A stretch of 64,000 nucleotides of DNA from positions 186,001-250,000 of the forward strand of contig LJZQ01000001.1 of assembly GCA_001314845.1 (NCBI GenBank), given 5' to 3'. Below, piece after piece: positions 18,022 to 27,118 of the stretch. Each line of letters begins with the position of its first letter. Position 1 is the first letter of the stretch. The notes beneath the pieces were generated by a model, which was not told where the DNA came from, made no database searches, and was given only the letters and a program-made list of their open reading frames with translations. The position numbers and the translations under genes are program-made. The DNA comes from Marinobacter excellens HL-55 (GTDB lineage: Bacteria > Pseudomonadota > Gammaproteobacteria > Pseudomonadales > Oleiphilaceae).

Positions 18022-18303
18022 ATGCGTAAACTGACGATCGCCGGGTTTGCAATGGCAGCTGTACTGACTGCTGGTTGTGCAACAACTGAGCAAGGTGCTA
18101 TCGACGAAGCCAATGCAACTGCAAGCTCCGCCGAACAGACCGCTAACAACGCTCTGAACACTGCGAACAGCGCTTCCAGCTCTGCACGCACTGCTCAACA
18201 GACTGCTGAAGAAGCACTGGCTGCCGCTCGTGCAGCTCAGAAGTCCGCTGACGAAGCTAACGAGCGTGCACGTCGCATGCTGGAGCGCTCCAGCCAGAAG
18301 TAA
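18022..18303 (+). CDS. Alanine-zipper outer-membrane lipoprotein (Lpp/OprI type)
   Basis: The 93-residue prolipoprotein has a signal peptide ending in the lipobox LTAGC, with the lipidated cysteine at residue 19. The mature 74 residues form one long alanine/serine-rich heptad helix (SAEQTANNALNTANSASSSA and onward) ending in RRMLERSSQK, as in Pseudomonas OprI and E. coli Lpp. The C-terminal lysine is available for peptidoglycan attachment. ATG 18022 is preceded by GGGG at about 6-9 bases; an upstream in-frame start lacks the signal-peptide logic. It is monocistronic and ends at a strong terminator, as expected for a very abundant protein. Confidence 0.93.
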   Translation: MRKLTIAGFAMAAVLTAGCATTEQGAIDEANATASSAEQTANNALNTANSASSSARTAQQTAEEALAAARAAQKSADEANERARRMLERSSQK

Positions 18304-18318
18304 GGCTGACGCTTAGCG

Positions 18319-18346
18319 AAAAAGGCCGGTTGAACCGGCCTTTTTT
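18319..18346 (+). terminator. Rho-independent terminator of the lipoprotein gene
   Basis: GGCCGGTT and AACCGGCC form a tight hairpin with a two-base loop, flanked by AAAAA on the left and TTTTTT on the right. It lies 15 bp after the lipoprotein stop codon. The A-run on the other side lets it also work on the minus strand, for example against read-through from the slipin gene. Confidence 0.93.
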
Positions 18347-18368
18347 GTGCGTGCATGAAAAGTCCTCG

Positions 18369-19154
18369 TTACGGATCAAGCTTGTCTGGCTTCCTGGTCA
18401 CCTGACCGTCCATAAAGGATTTGATCATATCGACCGGCAGCGGGAACACAATGGTCGAGCTGTTGCTGTTACTCATGTCTGCCAGTGTTTGCAGATACCG
18501 TAACTGCATGGCACCGGAATTGGCTGACATCACTTCAGCCGCCTCCACCAGTTTTTTCGAGGCCTGCAATTCACCCTCGGCATGGATAACCTTGGCGCGC
18601 CGTTCACGCTCAGCCTCAGCCTGGCGGGCAATGGCACGGATCATGGTTTCATTGAGGTCCACATGTTTGATTTCCACATTGGCCACTTTGATACCCCAAT
18701 CCTCTGTCTGGGCATCGATGATTTCCTGAATATCGGAATTCAGTTTGTCACGTTCAGACAGCATTTCATCGAGATCATGCTTACCCAATACTGAGCGCAA
18801 AGTGGTTTGCGCGAGCTGACTGGTTGCCGCTCCAAAATCTTCTACCCGAATGATCGCTTTTTCGGGATCGACAACGCGGAAATACAACACTGCATTCACC
18901 CGCACCGTGACGTTATCTTTAGAAATTACGTCCTGGCTGGGTACGTCCAGCGTGATCACCCTCAAATCCACACGCACAATCTGCTGGATGCCCGGGATGA
19001 CGATGATCAGGCCAGGGCCTTTGACGCCCTGAAACCGGCCCAGGAAAAACACCACGCCACGCTCATATTCCGGCAGGATCTTGATCGCGGAACCGAGTAT
19101 TAGCAGTAACACCACAATGGGTGCGATATAGGGAATTATGTCGCCCAGGTTCAT
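18369..19154 (-). CDS. Slipin (SPFH/stomatin-family membrane protein)
   Basis: The 261-residue protein has one N-terminal membrane hairpin (residues about 8-28) followed by an SPFH/band-7 domain. [42 protein letters not shown] and [20 protein letters not shown] are diagnostic of the slipin subgroup. A coiled coil ([17 protein letters not shown]) follows, and a C-terminal [11 protein letters not shown]. Slipins oligomerise in membrane microdomains. ATG 19154 follows AAGGAGG. It sits 42 bp downstream of the NfeD-family protease gene, and slipin/NfeD pairs are known to occur together, the protease cutting its slipin partner in archaeal examples. Confidence 0.95.
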   Translation of the reverse strand: MNLGDIIPYIAPIVVLLLILGSAIKILPEYERGVVFFLGRFQGVKGPGLIIVIPGIQQIVRVDLRVITLDVPSQDVISKDNVTVRVNAVLYFRVVDPEKAIIRVEDFGAATSQLAQTTLRSVLGKHDLDEMLSERDKLNSDIQEIIDAQTEDWGIKVANVEIKHVDLNETMIRAIARQAEAERERRAKVIHAEGELQASKKLVEAAEVMSANSGAMQLRYLQTLADMSNSNSSTIVFPLPVDMIKSFMDGQVTRKPDKLDP

Positions 19155-19196
19155 ACGGCCTCCTTGATTTGCCGTTAGTTAATCCGAATGGATCGC

Positions 19197-20666
19197 TCAG
19201 TCGGCCGATCCTGTGTCTGATTTGGCTTCAACCATTAACGTCAGCCCTTGCATGCTGGTTATACGAACCTTGCTGCCTTTGGTTACAGCGTTTTGACTGC
19301 GGGCATTCCAACGTTCGCCACTGACCTGAACATGGCCACGAAAATCATCGTAGGCAGGTTCAAAGTCGTCCAGAGCCAGGCCCTCCTCGTGTGTCATGTG
19401 CTCACTGCCGCTGACCGGCGGTTTTCGCCTCAGGCCAATAAACCGGGTGACCGTCCAGAGAATAAAGCCCCCGGCAACGGCGGCGGTGCCACCAATGGCC
19501 GGCAAGGAAATATCCCGATGACTGCCATCCATCAGAATCACGGAACCCGTCACAAATGCCACAATGCCGCCAACCCCAAGAATACCGAAGCTGGGCACAA
19601 AGGCTTCCCCGACAATGAATGCCAGCCCCAGAAGAATCAGGGCCAGACCCGCGTAATTAACCGACAACACCTGGAAAGCGAACAGCGCCAGAATCAGGCT
19701 GATTGCCCCGATCACTCCCGGCACGATGGCGCCCGGATTGGACAGCTCGAAGATGATGCCGTAGAAACCGATGATCATCAGGAAGTAGGCCACGTTCGGG
19801 TCGGTGATCACAGACAGTAGCCGGGTTCGCCAATCAGGCTCCGAGCGCACCAGTTCGAGGTCTGCGGTATCCAGCGCCGCTTCCCCACTGGCCATATAAA
19901 CGGTGCGGCCGTCAATCGACTCCAACAGCGATCTTAAGTCCGGCGCCACCACATCAATAACGTTGAGTTCGAGCGCCTCGGTAGCCCCCAGATTAACCGC
20001 CTCCCGGACAGCCTCTTCGGCCCAATCCGAGTTCCGGTCATGGCGTTCGGCCAGGCCACGGATGTAACTGACCGCATCCTCCAGAACCTTGCGCTCCATG
20101 GCGGTACCGCCTCGGCGTTTTTCTGGCTCTGAGGATTCACTGTCGACCGTTTCATCCTGGGTCTCAGCGTCGCTGTCGGGCTGGCGCTCCTGCTCGGGTT
20201 CAGGAGATCCCGGCATACCACCCATCTGGACGGGCGTCGCCGAGCCCAGATTGGTCGCAGGTGCCATGGCGGCAATATGACTGCCGTAAAGAATGTAAGT
20301 GCCGGCACTGGCGGCTCTGGCACCCTGGGGAGAGACATAGGTGGCCACCGGAACTTCGGAGGCGAGAATGGTTTTGATGATCTCCCGCATGGAATCCATC
20401 AGCCCACCGGGGGTGTCCATTTCCAGAATGACCAGGCCGGCGTTTTCCTGCTCGGCGCGGCGAATCCCGCGGGTGACGTAATCCATGGTAGCCGGTCCGA
20501 TAGCGCCTTCAACCGTCAATACCAGCGCCTGACGGGCGTTATTCTGTTGCGCGATGACCTGCCATGAAAGACCAATCAGGCCCAACAGAGCTCCGGTGAG
20601 AAAGATCAAGGACCAGAGATTCACCCTGTTATTCGGGCTCTGGCGGTGGAGCGTATGCGACTTCAT
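19197..20666 (-). CDS. NfeD-family membrane serine protease (ClpP-like domain plus NfeD OB domain)
   Basis: The 489-residue protein has an N-terminal signal anchor (about 17-38) and then a ClpP-like protease domain. It contains ILEMDTPGGLMDSMREII and ARAASAGTYILYGSHIAAMAP, with the probable nucleophilic serine in ASAGT. It then has about five membrane spans and a C-terminal OB-fold NfeD domain (DDFRGHVQVSGERWNARS). An acidic, low-complexity insertion rich in E, D, S and Q interrupts the protease domain near residues 155-190. ATG 20666 follows GGGAGG. It is co-transcribed with slipin and probably processes it. Confidence 0.93.
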   Translation of the reverse strand: MKSHTLHRQSPNNRVNLWSLIFLTGALLGLIGLSWQVIAQQNNARQALVLTVEGAIGPATMDYVTRGIRRAEQENAGLVILEMDTPGGLMDSMREIIKTILASEVPVATYVSPQGARAASAGTYILYGSHIAAMAPATNLGSATPVQMGGMPGSPEPEQERQPDSDAETQDETVDSESSEPEKRRGGTAMERKVLEDAVSYIRGLAERHDRNSDWAEEAVREAVNLGATEALELNVIDVVAPDLRSLLESIDGRTVYMASGEAALDTADLELVRSEPDWRTRLLSVITDPNVAYFLMIIGFYGIIFELSNPGAIVPGVIGAISLILALFAFQVLSVNYAGLALILLGLAFIVGEAFVPSFGILGVGGIVAFVTGSVILMDGSHRDISLPAIGGTAAVAGGFILWTVTRFIGLRRKPPVSGSEHMTHEEGLALDDFEPAYDDFRGHVQVSGERWNARSQNAVTKGSKVRITSMQGLTLMVEAKSDTGSAD

Positions 20667-20688
20667 AGCGACCTCCCGGGCAGGATGA

Positions 20689-21441
20689 TCAGAACAGCTT
20701 TGCCAGAACCGACTCCGGCAAGCGCCTCAGTACAAATCCAATGGGCGTCCACGGCCAGGCAGGTACAAAGCGCTCGGCCTTGCCCGACTCGATTGCCCGC
20801 ACCATGGCGCGGCAACCGGTCTGTGTATCCACTATAAATGGTGTGTTTTTTACTTTTTCGTTGATCTCAGTTCGAATATAGCCGGGATAGAGCGTCGTCA
20901 CACGAATCGGGGAGCGACGCTTCTTGAGTTCAACACGCAACCCTTCACACAGGGCCGCCAGCCCGGCTTTGGTTGCAGCGTAAGTCGTCACATTGCCCGG
21001 CATTCCACGAATAGCTGTTACTGAGGATACGGCAACGAGGTGGCCATGGTTCTGTGCCCGGAAAATCTCCATCGCTGACTCTATCTGAGCCAGCGCGGCG
21101 ACGAAGTTGGTTTCTGCTGTCTGGCGATTGGCGTCGAAGCGGCCGGTGCCCAATGGTTGCCCTTTGCCGATACCGGCATTGACGATAATCCGGTCAAGTT
21201 GTCCAAACTCATCCCGGAACGCCTGGAAAACCTCCGATATCTGCGAGTGGTCGTTCACATCCAGGGCACGCACACTGACGGTGATGCCCGGATACTCCGC
21301 TTGCAATTCAGATTTGAGCTGATCCAGCCGTTCGGTGCGACGCGCACACAGGGCGAGATTATTACCCTTGGCGGCAAATTCCCGCGCCATGCCTTCACCC
21401 AGTCCCGAGCTGGCGCCGGTAATCAGAATTGTACCGCTCAT
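20689..21441 (-). CDS. Short-chain dehydrogenase/reductase (SDR)
   Basis: The 250-residue classical SDR has the cofactor motif TGASSGLG near residue 8, the structural NAG in IIVNAGIGKG, and the catalytic Ser-Tyr-Lys set in SSVTAIRG and YAATKAG. After strand one, the basic ARRTER segment suggests NADP(H) preference. The C-terminal part (FVPAWPWTPIGFVLRRLPE) resembles membrane-associated SDRs acting on lipids. ATG 21441 is chosen because AGGAG lies seven bases upstream; a 20-residue longer form lacks this. It is 22 bp upstream of the NfeD gene on the same strand and probably shares its transcript. The substrate is unknown. Confidence 0.88.
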   Translation of the reverse strand: MSGTILITGASSGLGEGMAREFAAKGNNLALCARRTERLDQLKSELQAEYPGITVSVRALDVNDHSQISEVFQAFRDEFGQLDRIIVNAGIGKGQPLGTGRFDANRQTAETNFVAALAQIESAMEIFRAQNHGHLVAVSSVTAIRGMPGNVTTYAATKAGLAALCEGLRVELKKRRSPIRVTTLYPGYIRTEINEKVKNTPFIVDTQTGCRAMVRAIESGKAERFVPAWPWTPIGFVLRRLPESVLAKLF

Positions 21442-21526
21442 GAGCACTCCTGCCTTGTGATTATTGTGGGTTATCCGATCCCGTGAGAATTCAATAAGCA
21501 AAGCTCAGCAAACCGAGAGGCCAAGG

Positions 21527-22537
21527 TCAAAAATACAGCGTTTGCTCCGGCTCTTCCGTTTGTTCAGGGTCATCACTACCGCGGGTTTTGTCTGCCGCCA
21601 CTCTCGTCAGACGCTCACCCACCATGGTCGGAATGCCATCGGCCTGATCCACAGCCAGTTCAATGGATTGCCGCTGCACTTCCACGTCGGGGTGTTGCTG
21701 CCGGAACGACTCGAGCCGTTCCAGCACCGCCTGCCAGAGCCGTTCACGATCCTGGGCTGAATAGTCCTCGTGTGGGCGGTGCACTTCGAGCCAGACCTCA
21801 CCGCCGGACAGGCCCATTTTGACCGGCTCGCGAACCACCTGAACAGAGGTGCCCTTTGCTACCTGGTAAGCAAAGCGGGAGATGTCGTCGTTGTACATGC
21901 GGAAGCAGCCAGCACTGACCGGCATCCCGACACCAAAGCGTTTGTTGGTTCCGTGGATCAGGTAACCCTTTTCACTCAGCATCAAGGCATGGGTACCCAG
22001 AGGATTGTCAGGACCCGGGGGAATCATCCTCGGCAGGTATTCGCCAGACGCTTCATAGGAAGCACGAATGCTGGCCGGTGGATACCAGGCCGGGGACTCC
22101 AGAGCCATGGTGACTTCTGCGTCGGTGAGCGGAGACGGATTTTCTTCCCGACCCACGCCCACCGGATACACCTGAACACCGCCCTCTGTGTAATAGTACA
22201 GGCGGTACTCGGCAAGATTGATGACGACGCCCTCACGGCGAGCGTCGGGCAAAACGTACATTCTGGGCAAGGTAATCACGCTGCCTTCGCCTGGCAGCCA
22301 CGGGTCGACGCCCGGATTGGCTTTCACCAGCTCAAGGTAGCCCAGTGCAAGGTCATTCCCGAGGCCGGCAAAGGTGTCTTCATAACGGGTGGTGTGCGCC
22401 TGTAGTGCACCCGCAATATCATCTCTGAGCTCAAAGGTCGGTACCCGGGGAGCCCGGTCATCTTCTGCAGCCATCAGATGCGATGTCATGGCCAACATCG
22501 AACACATCAGAGCGCCGGCACAGTATTTTAACCACAT
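21527..22537 (-). CDS. L,D-transpeptidase (ErfK/YbiS/YcfS/YnhG type)
   Basis: The 336-residue exported protein has a signal peptide (residues about 1-23, ending HLMAAE). A LysM-like segment (DLALGYLELVKANPGVDPWLPGEG) follows, then a YkuD catalytic domain with GYLIHGTNKRFGVG and MPVSAGCFRMYNDD, the cysteine in AGCFR being the nucleophile. This architecture matches the E. coli ErfK/YbiS group, which anchors Braun-type lipoprotein to peptidoglycan. It is therefore the better candidate partner for the OprI-like lipoprotein at 18022. The C-terminus is acidic and probably disordered. The ribosome-binding site is weak. Confidence 0.93.
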   Translation of the reverse strand: MWLKYCAGALMCSMLAMTSHLMAAEDDRAPRVPTFELRDDIAGALQAHTTRYEDTFAGLGNDLALGYLELVKANPGVDPWLPGEGSVITLPRMYVLPDARREGVVINLAEYRLYYYTEGGVQVYPVGVGREENPSPLTDAEVTMALESPAWYPPASIRASYEASGEYLPRMIPPGPDNPLGTHALMLSEKGYLIHGTNKRFGVGMPVSAGCFRMYNDDISRFAYQVAKGTSVQVVREPVKMGLSGGEVWLEVHRPHEDYSAQDRERLWQAVLERLESFRQQHPDVEVQRQSIELAVDQADGIPTMVGERLTRVAADKTRGSDDPEQTEEPEQTLYF

Positions 22538-22693
22538 ATCAATTTGGTCCCATCCACATTCTTTCCCGGTCTAACCGTCTAGCAAAGACCGTCTTACGGC
22601 TCAGGAGTTCACATCTCTTATAACAACTGTGTACCGATGATACCCCATAACGTTGCGGTATACCTTGCTGCCCATACCGACGAGCAAAACATC

Positions 22694-24085
22694 TTAAACC
22701 CTCATTCTCCAGACAGGCAGTGCCGCAAGCGCAACAAAAATCGCCACCAGCCACCAGGCCGACGCAAACGCCTCATACGTCGGGACGCCGGAGCGATGCT
22801 CACCAAACTCAATGGTCAGGGCCACCAGGTTCACGCCGATGGCGCCACCCAGTTGGCGGGCAAAATTAATGGTACTGGATCCTGCCCCCAGTTGCTCAGG
22901 AGACAGCGGGTTCAGGGCTCCGGTGGACAGTGCCGGCAACATGAACCCAATGCCAATTCGGCCAAGAATTGCCCAGAATGCCAGCCAGGCGAACCCAGCA
23001 TACTCACCGGTCAGTGCAAACAATACAGCAGAGAGCGCAAACATCCCGATGCCAAACAGCACCAGACTGCGCGCACTTCGCTTGTCGGCTAACCTCCCGG
23101 CAAGCGGAAACACAATACCCAGAACCACGCCCGCCGGCAGCATGAGAAGTCCGGCCTCAGTCGCAGAGAAACCGAGCGCGGTCTGCACAAATAACGGAAT
23201 CAGATAGGTCGAGCCGAACAGGGCCAGGCCCAGCGCCATGGCGCCCAGGGTGGCACACAGAAAGACTGGCTGGCGTAACAAATGAATGTTGATCAGAGGG
23301 TGCCGGGCCTTGCGCTCGCGAAGCACAAACGCAGCCAGAAAGCCCAGCGCAAGAATGGCCTGCAAGGCAATGCGACCTTCCTGGCCGCTCCAGGATTGCA
23401 TCCTATTTAGGGTTTCCAGTGTCAGCGCGATGGTGATGCCGAGCAAAAGCAAACCCAGCAGATCGAACGGGTAGTGGGGGGGCCGCTTACGCGGCAGCGG
23501 CAAGAAACGCCACGCCATCCACACACCCAGCAGGGTGACCGGTGCGGGTGCAAACATCACGTAGCGCCAGTTGAGCTGATCTACCAGAAATCCGCCCAAC
23601 ACCGGACCCAATGCGGGGGCCAGAATCACCCCCATTCCGTAGATGCCCATAACCTGACCCCGGCGCTCGACCGGAAAGATCCGGAACACCAGATACATGC
23701 CCATTGGCTGCATCAAACCCGCCATGGCACCCTGGCCTATTCTAGCCGCGATCAATTGCTCCGGGGTATCGGCAAAGCCACCCACAATCGAAATGACGGT
23801 AAAAGCGGCCATGGCCGTGGCCAGTGTCACGCGTACGCCAAAACGATCCAGCAACCAGGCAGAGGCCAGCATGGTGGTGGTCATGGCCGCGATAAATCCG
23901 GTCGCAAGCCAGTGCACCTGGCCCTGACGAATACTGAACTCCAGCATGATGTCGTGCAGTGCAACATTGACCACCGTCGCACTCAGCACGGTTGCCATGG
24001 TGCCCAGCACAACAGTGGCAAGTGCCAGCCAACGCCAGCGGCCACCGTATCGGGCAGTCAGGCCCTCAATGGAATTGTGATGCAA
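22694..24085 (-). CDS. DHA2-family MFS multidrug efflux transporter
   Basis: The 463-residue inner-membrane protein has about 13-14 spans. MFS signatures seen are ATVVNVALHDIM in the first span region, typical of the EmrB/DHA2 group, DRFGVRVTLATAM (motif A), RIGQGAMAGLMQPMG (motif B region) and GVILAPALGPVLGGFLVD (antiporter motif C). Proton-driven export of toxic compounds is the usual role. Its start lies three bases after the stop of the marR gene, so the pair is a typical self-regulated efflux unit. No membrane-fusion partner is present. Confidence 0.92.
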   Translation of the reverse strand: MHHNSIEGLTARYGGRWRWLALATVVLGTMATVLSATVVNVALHDIMLEFSIRQGQVHWLATGFIAAMTTTMLASAWLLDRFGVRVTLATAMAAFTVISIVGGFADTPEQLIAARIGQGAMAGLMQPMGMYLVFRIFPVERRGQVMGIYGMGVILAPALGPVLGGFLVDQLNWRYVMFAPAPVTLLGVWMAWRFLPLPRKRPPHYPFDLLGLLLLGITIALTLETLNRMQSWSGQEGRIALQAILALGFLAAFVLRERKARHPLINIHLLRQPVFLCATLGAMALGLALFGSTYLIPLFVQTALGFSATEAGLLMLPAGVVLGIVFPLAGRLADKRSARSLVLFGIGMFALSAVLFALTGEYAGFAWLAFWAILGRIGIGFMLPALSTGALNPLSPEQLGAGSSTINFARQLGGAIGVNLVALTIEFGEHRSGVPTYEAFASAWWLVAIFVALAALPVWRMRV

Positions 24086-24088
24086 ACG

Positions 24089-24514
24089 TTACTTCTGCTT
24101 TTCAGCGTTTTCCAGAATCTTGTGAAACACCTTGAGCGCGCTTTCGATTTCCTTGTCGGAGACACCCTCAAGCATCTCTTCACGCAGGGTAGCTGCCCGC
24201 TCTGACAGCTCGTCCATAAACGCCGCACCCGGTTTGGTCAGGTGCAGGCGGCGGGCCCGGCGATCGTTCGGGCAGGCGCGCCGCTCGATCAGACCCTGCT
24301 CCTCCAGGCTATCGAGTAAGCGCACCAGCGTGGGATTCTCGATCGCCATCAAACTGGCCAACTCGCGCTGAGTGAGGCCTTCACCGCCTTGCTGCAGGTA
24401 CACCATAGTGCTCCAGCGAGCCTGGGTTACACCCAGATCTTTCAGGCGCTCGTCGAGCATTTTGCGCCAGCGGCGGGTGACTCGGGCTACGGCAAACGGG
24501 AATTGATCTCTCAT
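24089..24514 (-). CDS. MarR family transcriptional regulator
   Basis: The 141-residue winged-helix regulator has the MarR core. ARWSTMVYLQQGGEGLTQREL and LMAIENPTLVRLLDSLEEQGLI form the DNA-binding helices, and RACPNDRRARRLHLT the wing. Length and layout match the SlyA/MarR group. ATG 24514 is preferred, with AGGAG about nine bases upstream; an ATG at 24544 lacks one. It precedes the efflux gene in one operon, and an inverted repeat at 24581-24611 is its likely operator. The inducing ligand is unknown. Confidence 0.92.
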   Translation of the reverse strand: MRDQFPFAVARVTRRWRKMLDERLKDLGVTQARWSTMVYLQQGGEGLTQRELASLMAIENPTLVRLLDSLEEQGLIERRACPNDRRARRLHLTKPGAAFMDELSERAATLREEMLEGVSDKEIESALKVFHKILENAEKQK

Positions 24515-24580
24515 GGCTAAACACTCCTGATGGTGATCCGGCATGGGACAAGCAAACGCCAACCCGAAAACCGACAAATA

Positions 24581-24611
24581 CTTACCTTATTGGAAATTCA
24601 CCAATAGTAAG
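24581..24611. promoter_or_regulatory. Predicted MarR operator upstream of marR-MFS
   Basis: TTATTGG and CCAATA face each other across AAATTCA, and the dyad extends outward to CTTAC on the left and GTAAG on the right with a two-base offset. The site is AT-rich in a GC-rich context and lies 67 bp upstream of the marR ATG, where MarR proteins usually bind to repress their own operon. The dyad is seen; the binding is inferred. Confidence 0.55.
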
Positions 24612-24675
24612 CTAACCATTGAAATAAAAACAGATTTGAGGGGTAAAACATAATTGGGGAAAACCGAGAGTTGCG

Positions 24676-25959
24676 TCAGCCAGCCTGACGCAACTCCTCC
24701 TTCATCTCTTCCACTTCTGGTGATTCGTGGAATTCGGTATTGCGTGGATCCATCTCAGTCAGCACAGACGACGTCTCCGGCATGGCCGGAACAAAATGTT
24801 CCTGCTCCGCCACTGGCACATCTTCGGTGTGGGTGATCCGGTAGCTGGTGATCGCCGCCAGCAACAGCAGGAAGCCGGCATTGCCGTAGAACAACCCTGC
24901 CGGACCCAACTGATTGATTAGCTCTGCCATGGTAATCGGACCAATCACACTGCCGATACCGTAACTGAGCAGCAGGGTGGCGCTGGCGGCAACAATCCGG
25001 TTGCTTTCCATGCGGTCGTTGGTAATCGCCACCGCTATCGGGTAGATGGTCGCCGACAGTCCGGTAAACACCCCCACCAACACAGTCAACAGAGCCAGGT
25101 TGGTGGCACCGGTCACCGCCACGCCAGCGGCGGAGGCGGCGGCAAACAGGGCAACCCAGAACATGACCCGGCGGCGATCAAAGCGATCACACAACCGGCC
25201 CAGAGGCCAGGCCAACAACATGGCGGCAACAATGGCGCCAGCCATAAAGGTCGAGGTACGGGCAACGTCCAGCCCCACCATGGTTGCGTACACCGGGCCG
25301 AGCGCATAGAAGCCGCCAATCAGAACACCACAGATCAAGGCGCCCGCCACTCCGGTGAAGGATTCTCTGCCCAGTGTGAAAAAAGACATTCGTGGCGACT
25401 GTTCGATCACCGGAGCTTCCATCCGGGTCAGACATAGGGGAATCAGGGCAACGGTAATCAGGATGGCCGCCAGCGAAAACGGCAAGAAGTTGGCTGGATC
25501 ACCGACGTTCACGATCAACTGCCCTCCGGCCGCCGACAGGTAAAACACAATCTGGTAGACCGCAAAAAGGGCACCCCGGTTAGCGTTGGTAGCGCGGCTG
25601 GAAAACCAGCTTTCGATAACCACCAGAACACCGGCAATGCAAAAACCGGACAGCACGCGCAATACCGCCCAGAAAACCATCGACAATGCCATCGGGTACA
25701 TCAGGGAAACCACTGCCGCCATGGCGGCAAATGCGGCAAATGCCCGAATATGACCAACCCGGCCAATGATCTTGTGAACGTATAGCGTGCCAAGCACAAA
25801 ACCGATGGAGTAGCACACCAAAACCCACCCGATAACGTCGGGGGAGACCTGTTCAATACTTAACCGGATACCCAGCAATGTCATCAAAAAAGCATTGCCG
25901 CTGACCAGCAGCACGATACTTAAAAGAAGCGCCGAAAGGGAAGCGACCATTCGGGTCAT
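24676..25959 (-). CDS. MFS transporter, YcaD-like
   Basis: The 427-residue inner-membrane carrier has 12 predicted spans. Features of the YcaD-like branch are CYSIGFVLGTLYVHKIIGRVGHIRAFA (motif A region), VLRVLSGFCIAGVLVVIESWF and the middle-loop motif GRLCDRFDRRRVM. The last 55 residues are hydrophilic and acidic (ESPEVEEMKEELRQ) and should lie in the cytoplasm. The substrate cannot be told; drug or small-metabolite export is common. ATG 25959 follows GGAG at eight bases. It stands alone, between the marR promoter and the WYL regulator. Confidence 0.88.
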   Translation of the reverse strand: MTRMVASLSALLLSIVLLVSGNAFLMTLLGIRLSIEQVSPDVIGWVLVCYSIGFVLGTLYVHKIIGRVGHIRAFAAFAAMAAVVSLMYPMALSMVFWAVLRVLSGFCIAGVLVVIESWFSSRATNANRGALFAVYQIVFYLSAAGGQLIVNVGDPANFLPFSLAAILITVALIPLCLTRMEAPVIEQSPRMSFFTLGRESFTGVAGALICGVLIGGFYALGPVYATMVGLDVARTSTFMAGAIVAAMLLAWPLGRLCDRFDRRRVMFWVALFAAASAAGVAVTGATNLALLTVLVGVFTGLSATIYPIAVAITNDRMESNRIVAASATLLLSYGIGSVIGPITMAELINQLGPAGLFYGNAGFLLLLAAITSYRITHTEDVPVAEQEHFVPAMPETSSVLTEMDPRNTEFHESPEVEEMKEELRQAG

Positions 25960-26206
25960 GGATGACTCCGTGAGCTGGGTTACACCAGGGTGACGTAAAG
26001 AAAAGATAGCAACATTATTGGTTGCCTGCTGGCCGGTATTTAATCAGGCATGGTGAGGCGATACCACTAGGGAGTTGCCGAGACTTTGAATCCCGTCGTG
26101 GCGCCCTGTTTGACAATGTTTTACATTAATGTGCCGTAACAGAACCCAATGACAGTAGCGGGTAACATAAACGCTAAGCTACTTATCGGACCGTGAGCGC
26201 CTGGTT

Positions 26207-27109
26207 ATGAAGAAAACGGACTGGCCCATTCGTTGGGATTTACTGCTTCGCTATCGCCTGATTGAAATCGTCGCACTGTGGGAAGGACGACTGACCACCA
26301 ACCACATTTGCCATAGCTTTGGCATTGGTCGACAGCAGGCCTCAAAAGACATCAATACCTACCTGCGGGAGCTTGCTCCAGGCAACCTTGTATACGATCG
26401 GCATTTAAAAGGATATGTTCCAGCCGCTGATTTCAAACCCTTAGTCACTCGTGGCCTGGTCAGCGAATATCAGGATCTACTCTCCCGCCAGCAGAATCTC
26501 AGCGAAACCTTTGCCGACCTTGAACTGGGTATGCCCGGCAACACCGTCATACCGGAGCCAGCCCGTCGCATTGCACCGCAGACCATGAGGGCCATTGTCT
26601 CGGCCACCCGTTACCATCGTCAGCTGAGAGCCAGCTATGTTTCGTTGAGCCGACCTGAAGCGGCAGACAGCATCCTGGAACCCCATGCACTGGTGTGTTC
26701 CGGCAACAGTTGGCACGTTCGTGCATGGTGCAGCGCCAACAGGGAATTCCGGGATTTTGCCTTGAGTCGCTTTCAGGGCCAGCCTGAGGCGCTGCGCCAG
26801 AAATCCCGACACTCGGCCCAACAGGACGATGACTGGCAGCGCTTTGTGACCCTTGAGATTGCCCCGGATCAGCGGCTGACCGAAGCTCAGCAACAGATCA
26901 TCGCCGACGATTACGGCATGGAACACGGCTGGCTAAAAGTTGAAGCCCGCGCGGCGCTGGCGCCTTATGTGTTGTCGCGGCTGGGTATCACTTTCGACAA
27001 TCTCCACCCGGACCCGCTGGTACAGCAGCTGGAGCTGGCCAATCCTGACCAGCTTGGTTTTGGCAGCAAGCGTGAAAAGGCACTCAAAGCGGTAGCCGGT
27101 CTCTGCTAG
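26207..27109 (+). CDS. WYL-domain transcriptional regulator (BrxR/CapW-like layout)
   Basis: The 300-residue protein starts with a winged helix-turn-helix (residues about 20-65: LTTNHICHSFGIGRQQASKDI). A WYL-type domain follows at about 120-200; the SYVSLSRPE and LVCSGNSWHVRAWCSANREFRDFALSRF stretches are its ligand-binding strands. A C-terminal extension begins near VTLEIAPDQRLTEAQQQII. This three-part layout is that of BrxR/CapW-type repressors, known from BREX, CBASS and other defence loci. No such locus is visible here; the only close neighbour on this strand is a secreted nuclease gene 9 bp downstream, so its target is open. The upstream 247 bp contain the palindrome ACATTAATGT. Confidence 0.85.
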   Translation: MKKTDWPIRWDLLLRYRLIEIVALWEGRLTTNHICHSFGIGRQQASKDINTYLRELAPGNLVYDRHLKGYVPAADFKPLVTRGLVSEYQDLLSRQQNLSETFADLELGMPGNTVIPEPARRIAPQTMRAIVSATRYHRQLRASYVSLSRPEAADSILEPHALVCSGNSWHVRAWCSANREFRDFALSRFQGQPEALRQKSRHSAQQDDDWQRFVTLEIAPDQRLTEAQQQIIADDYGMEHGWLKVEARAALAPYVLSRLGITFDNLHPDPLVQQLELANPDQLGFGSKREKALKAVAGLC

Positions 27110-27118
27110 ACTGACCTA

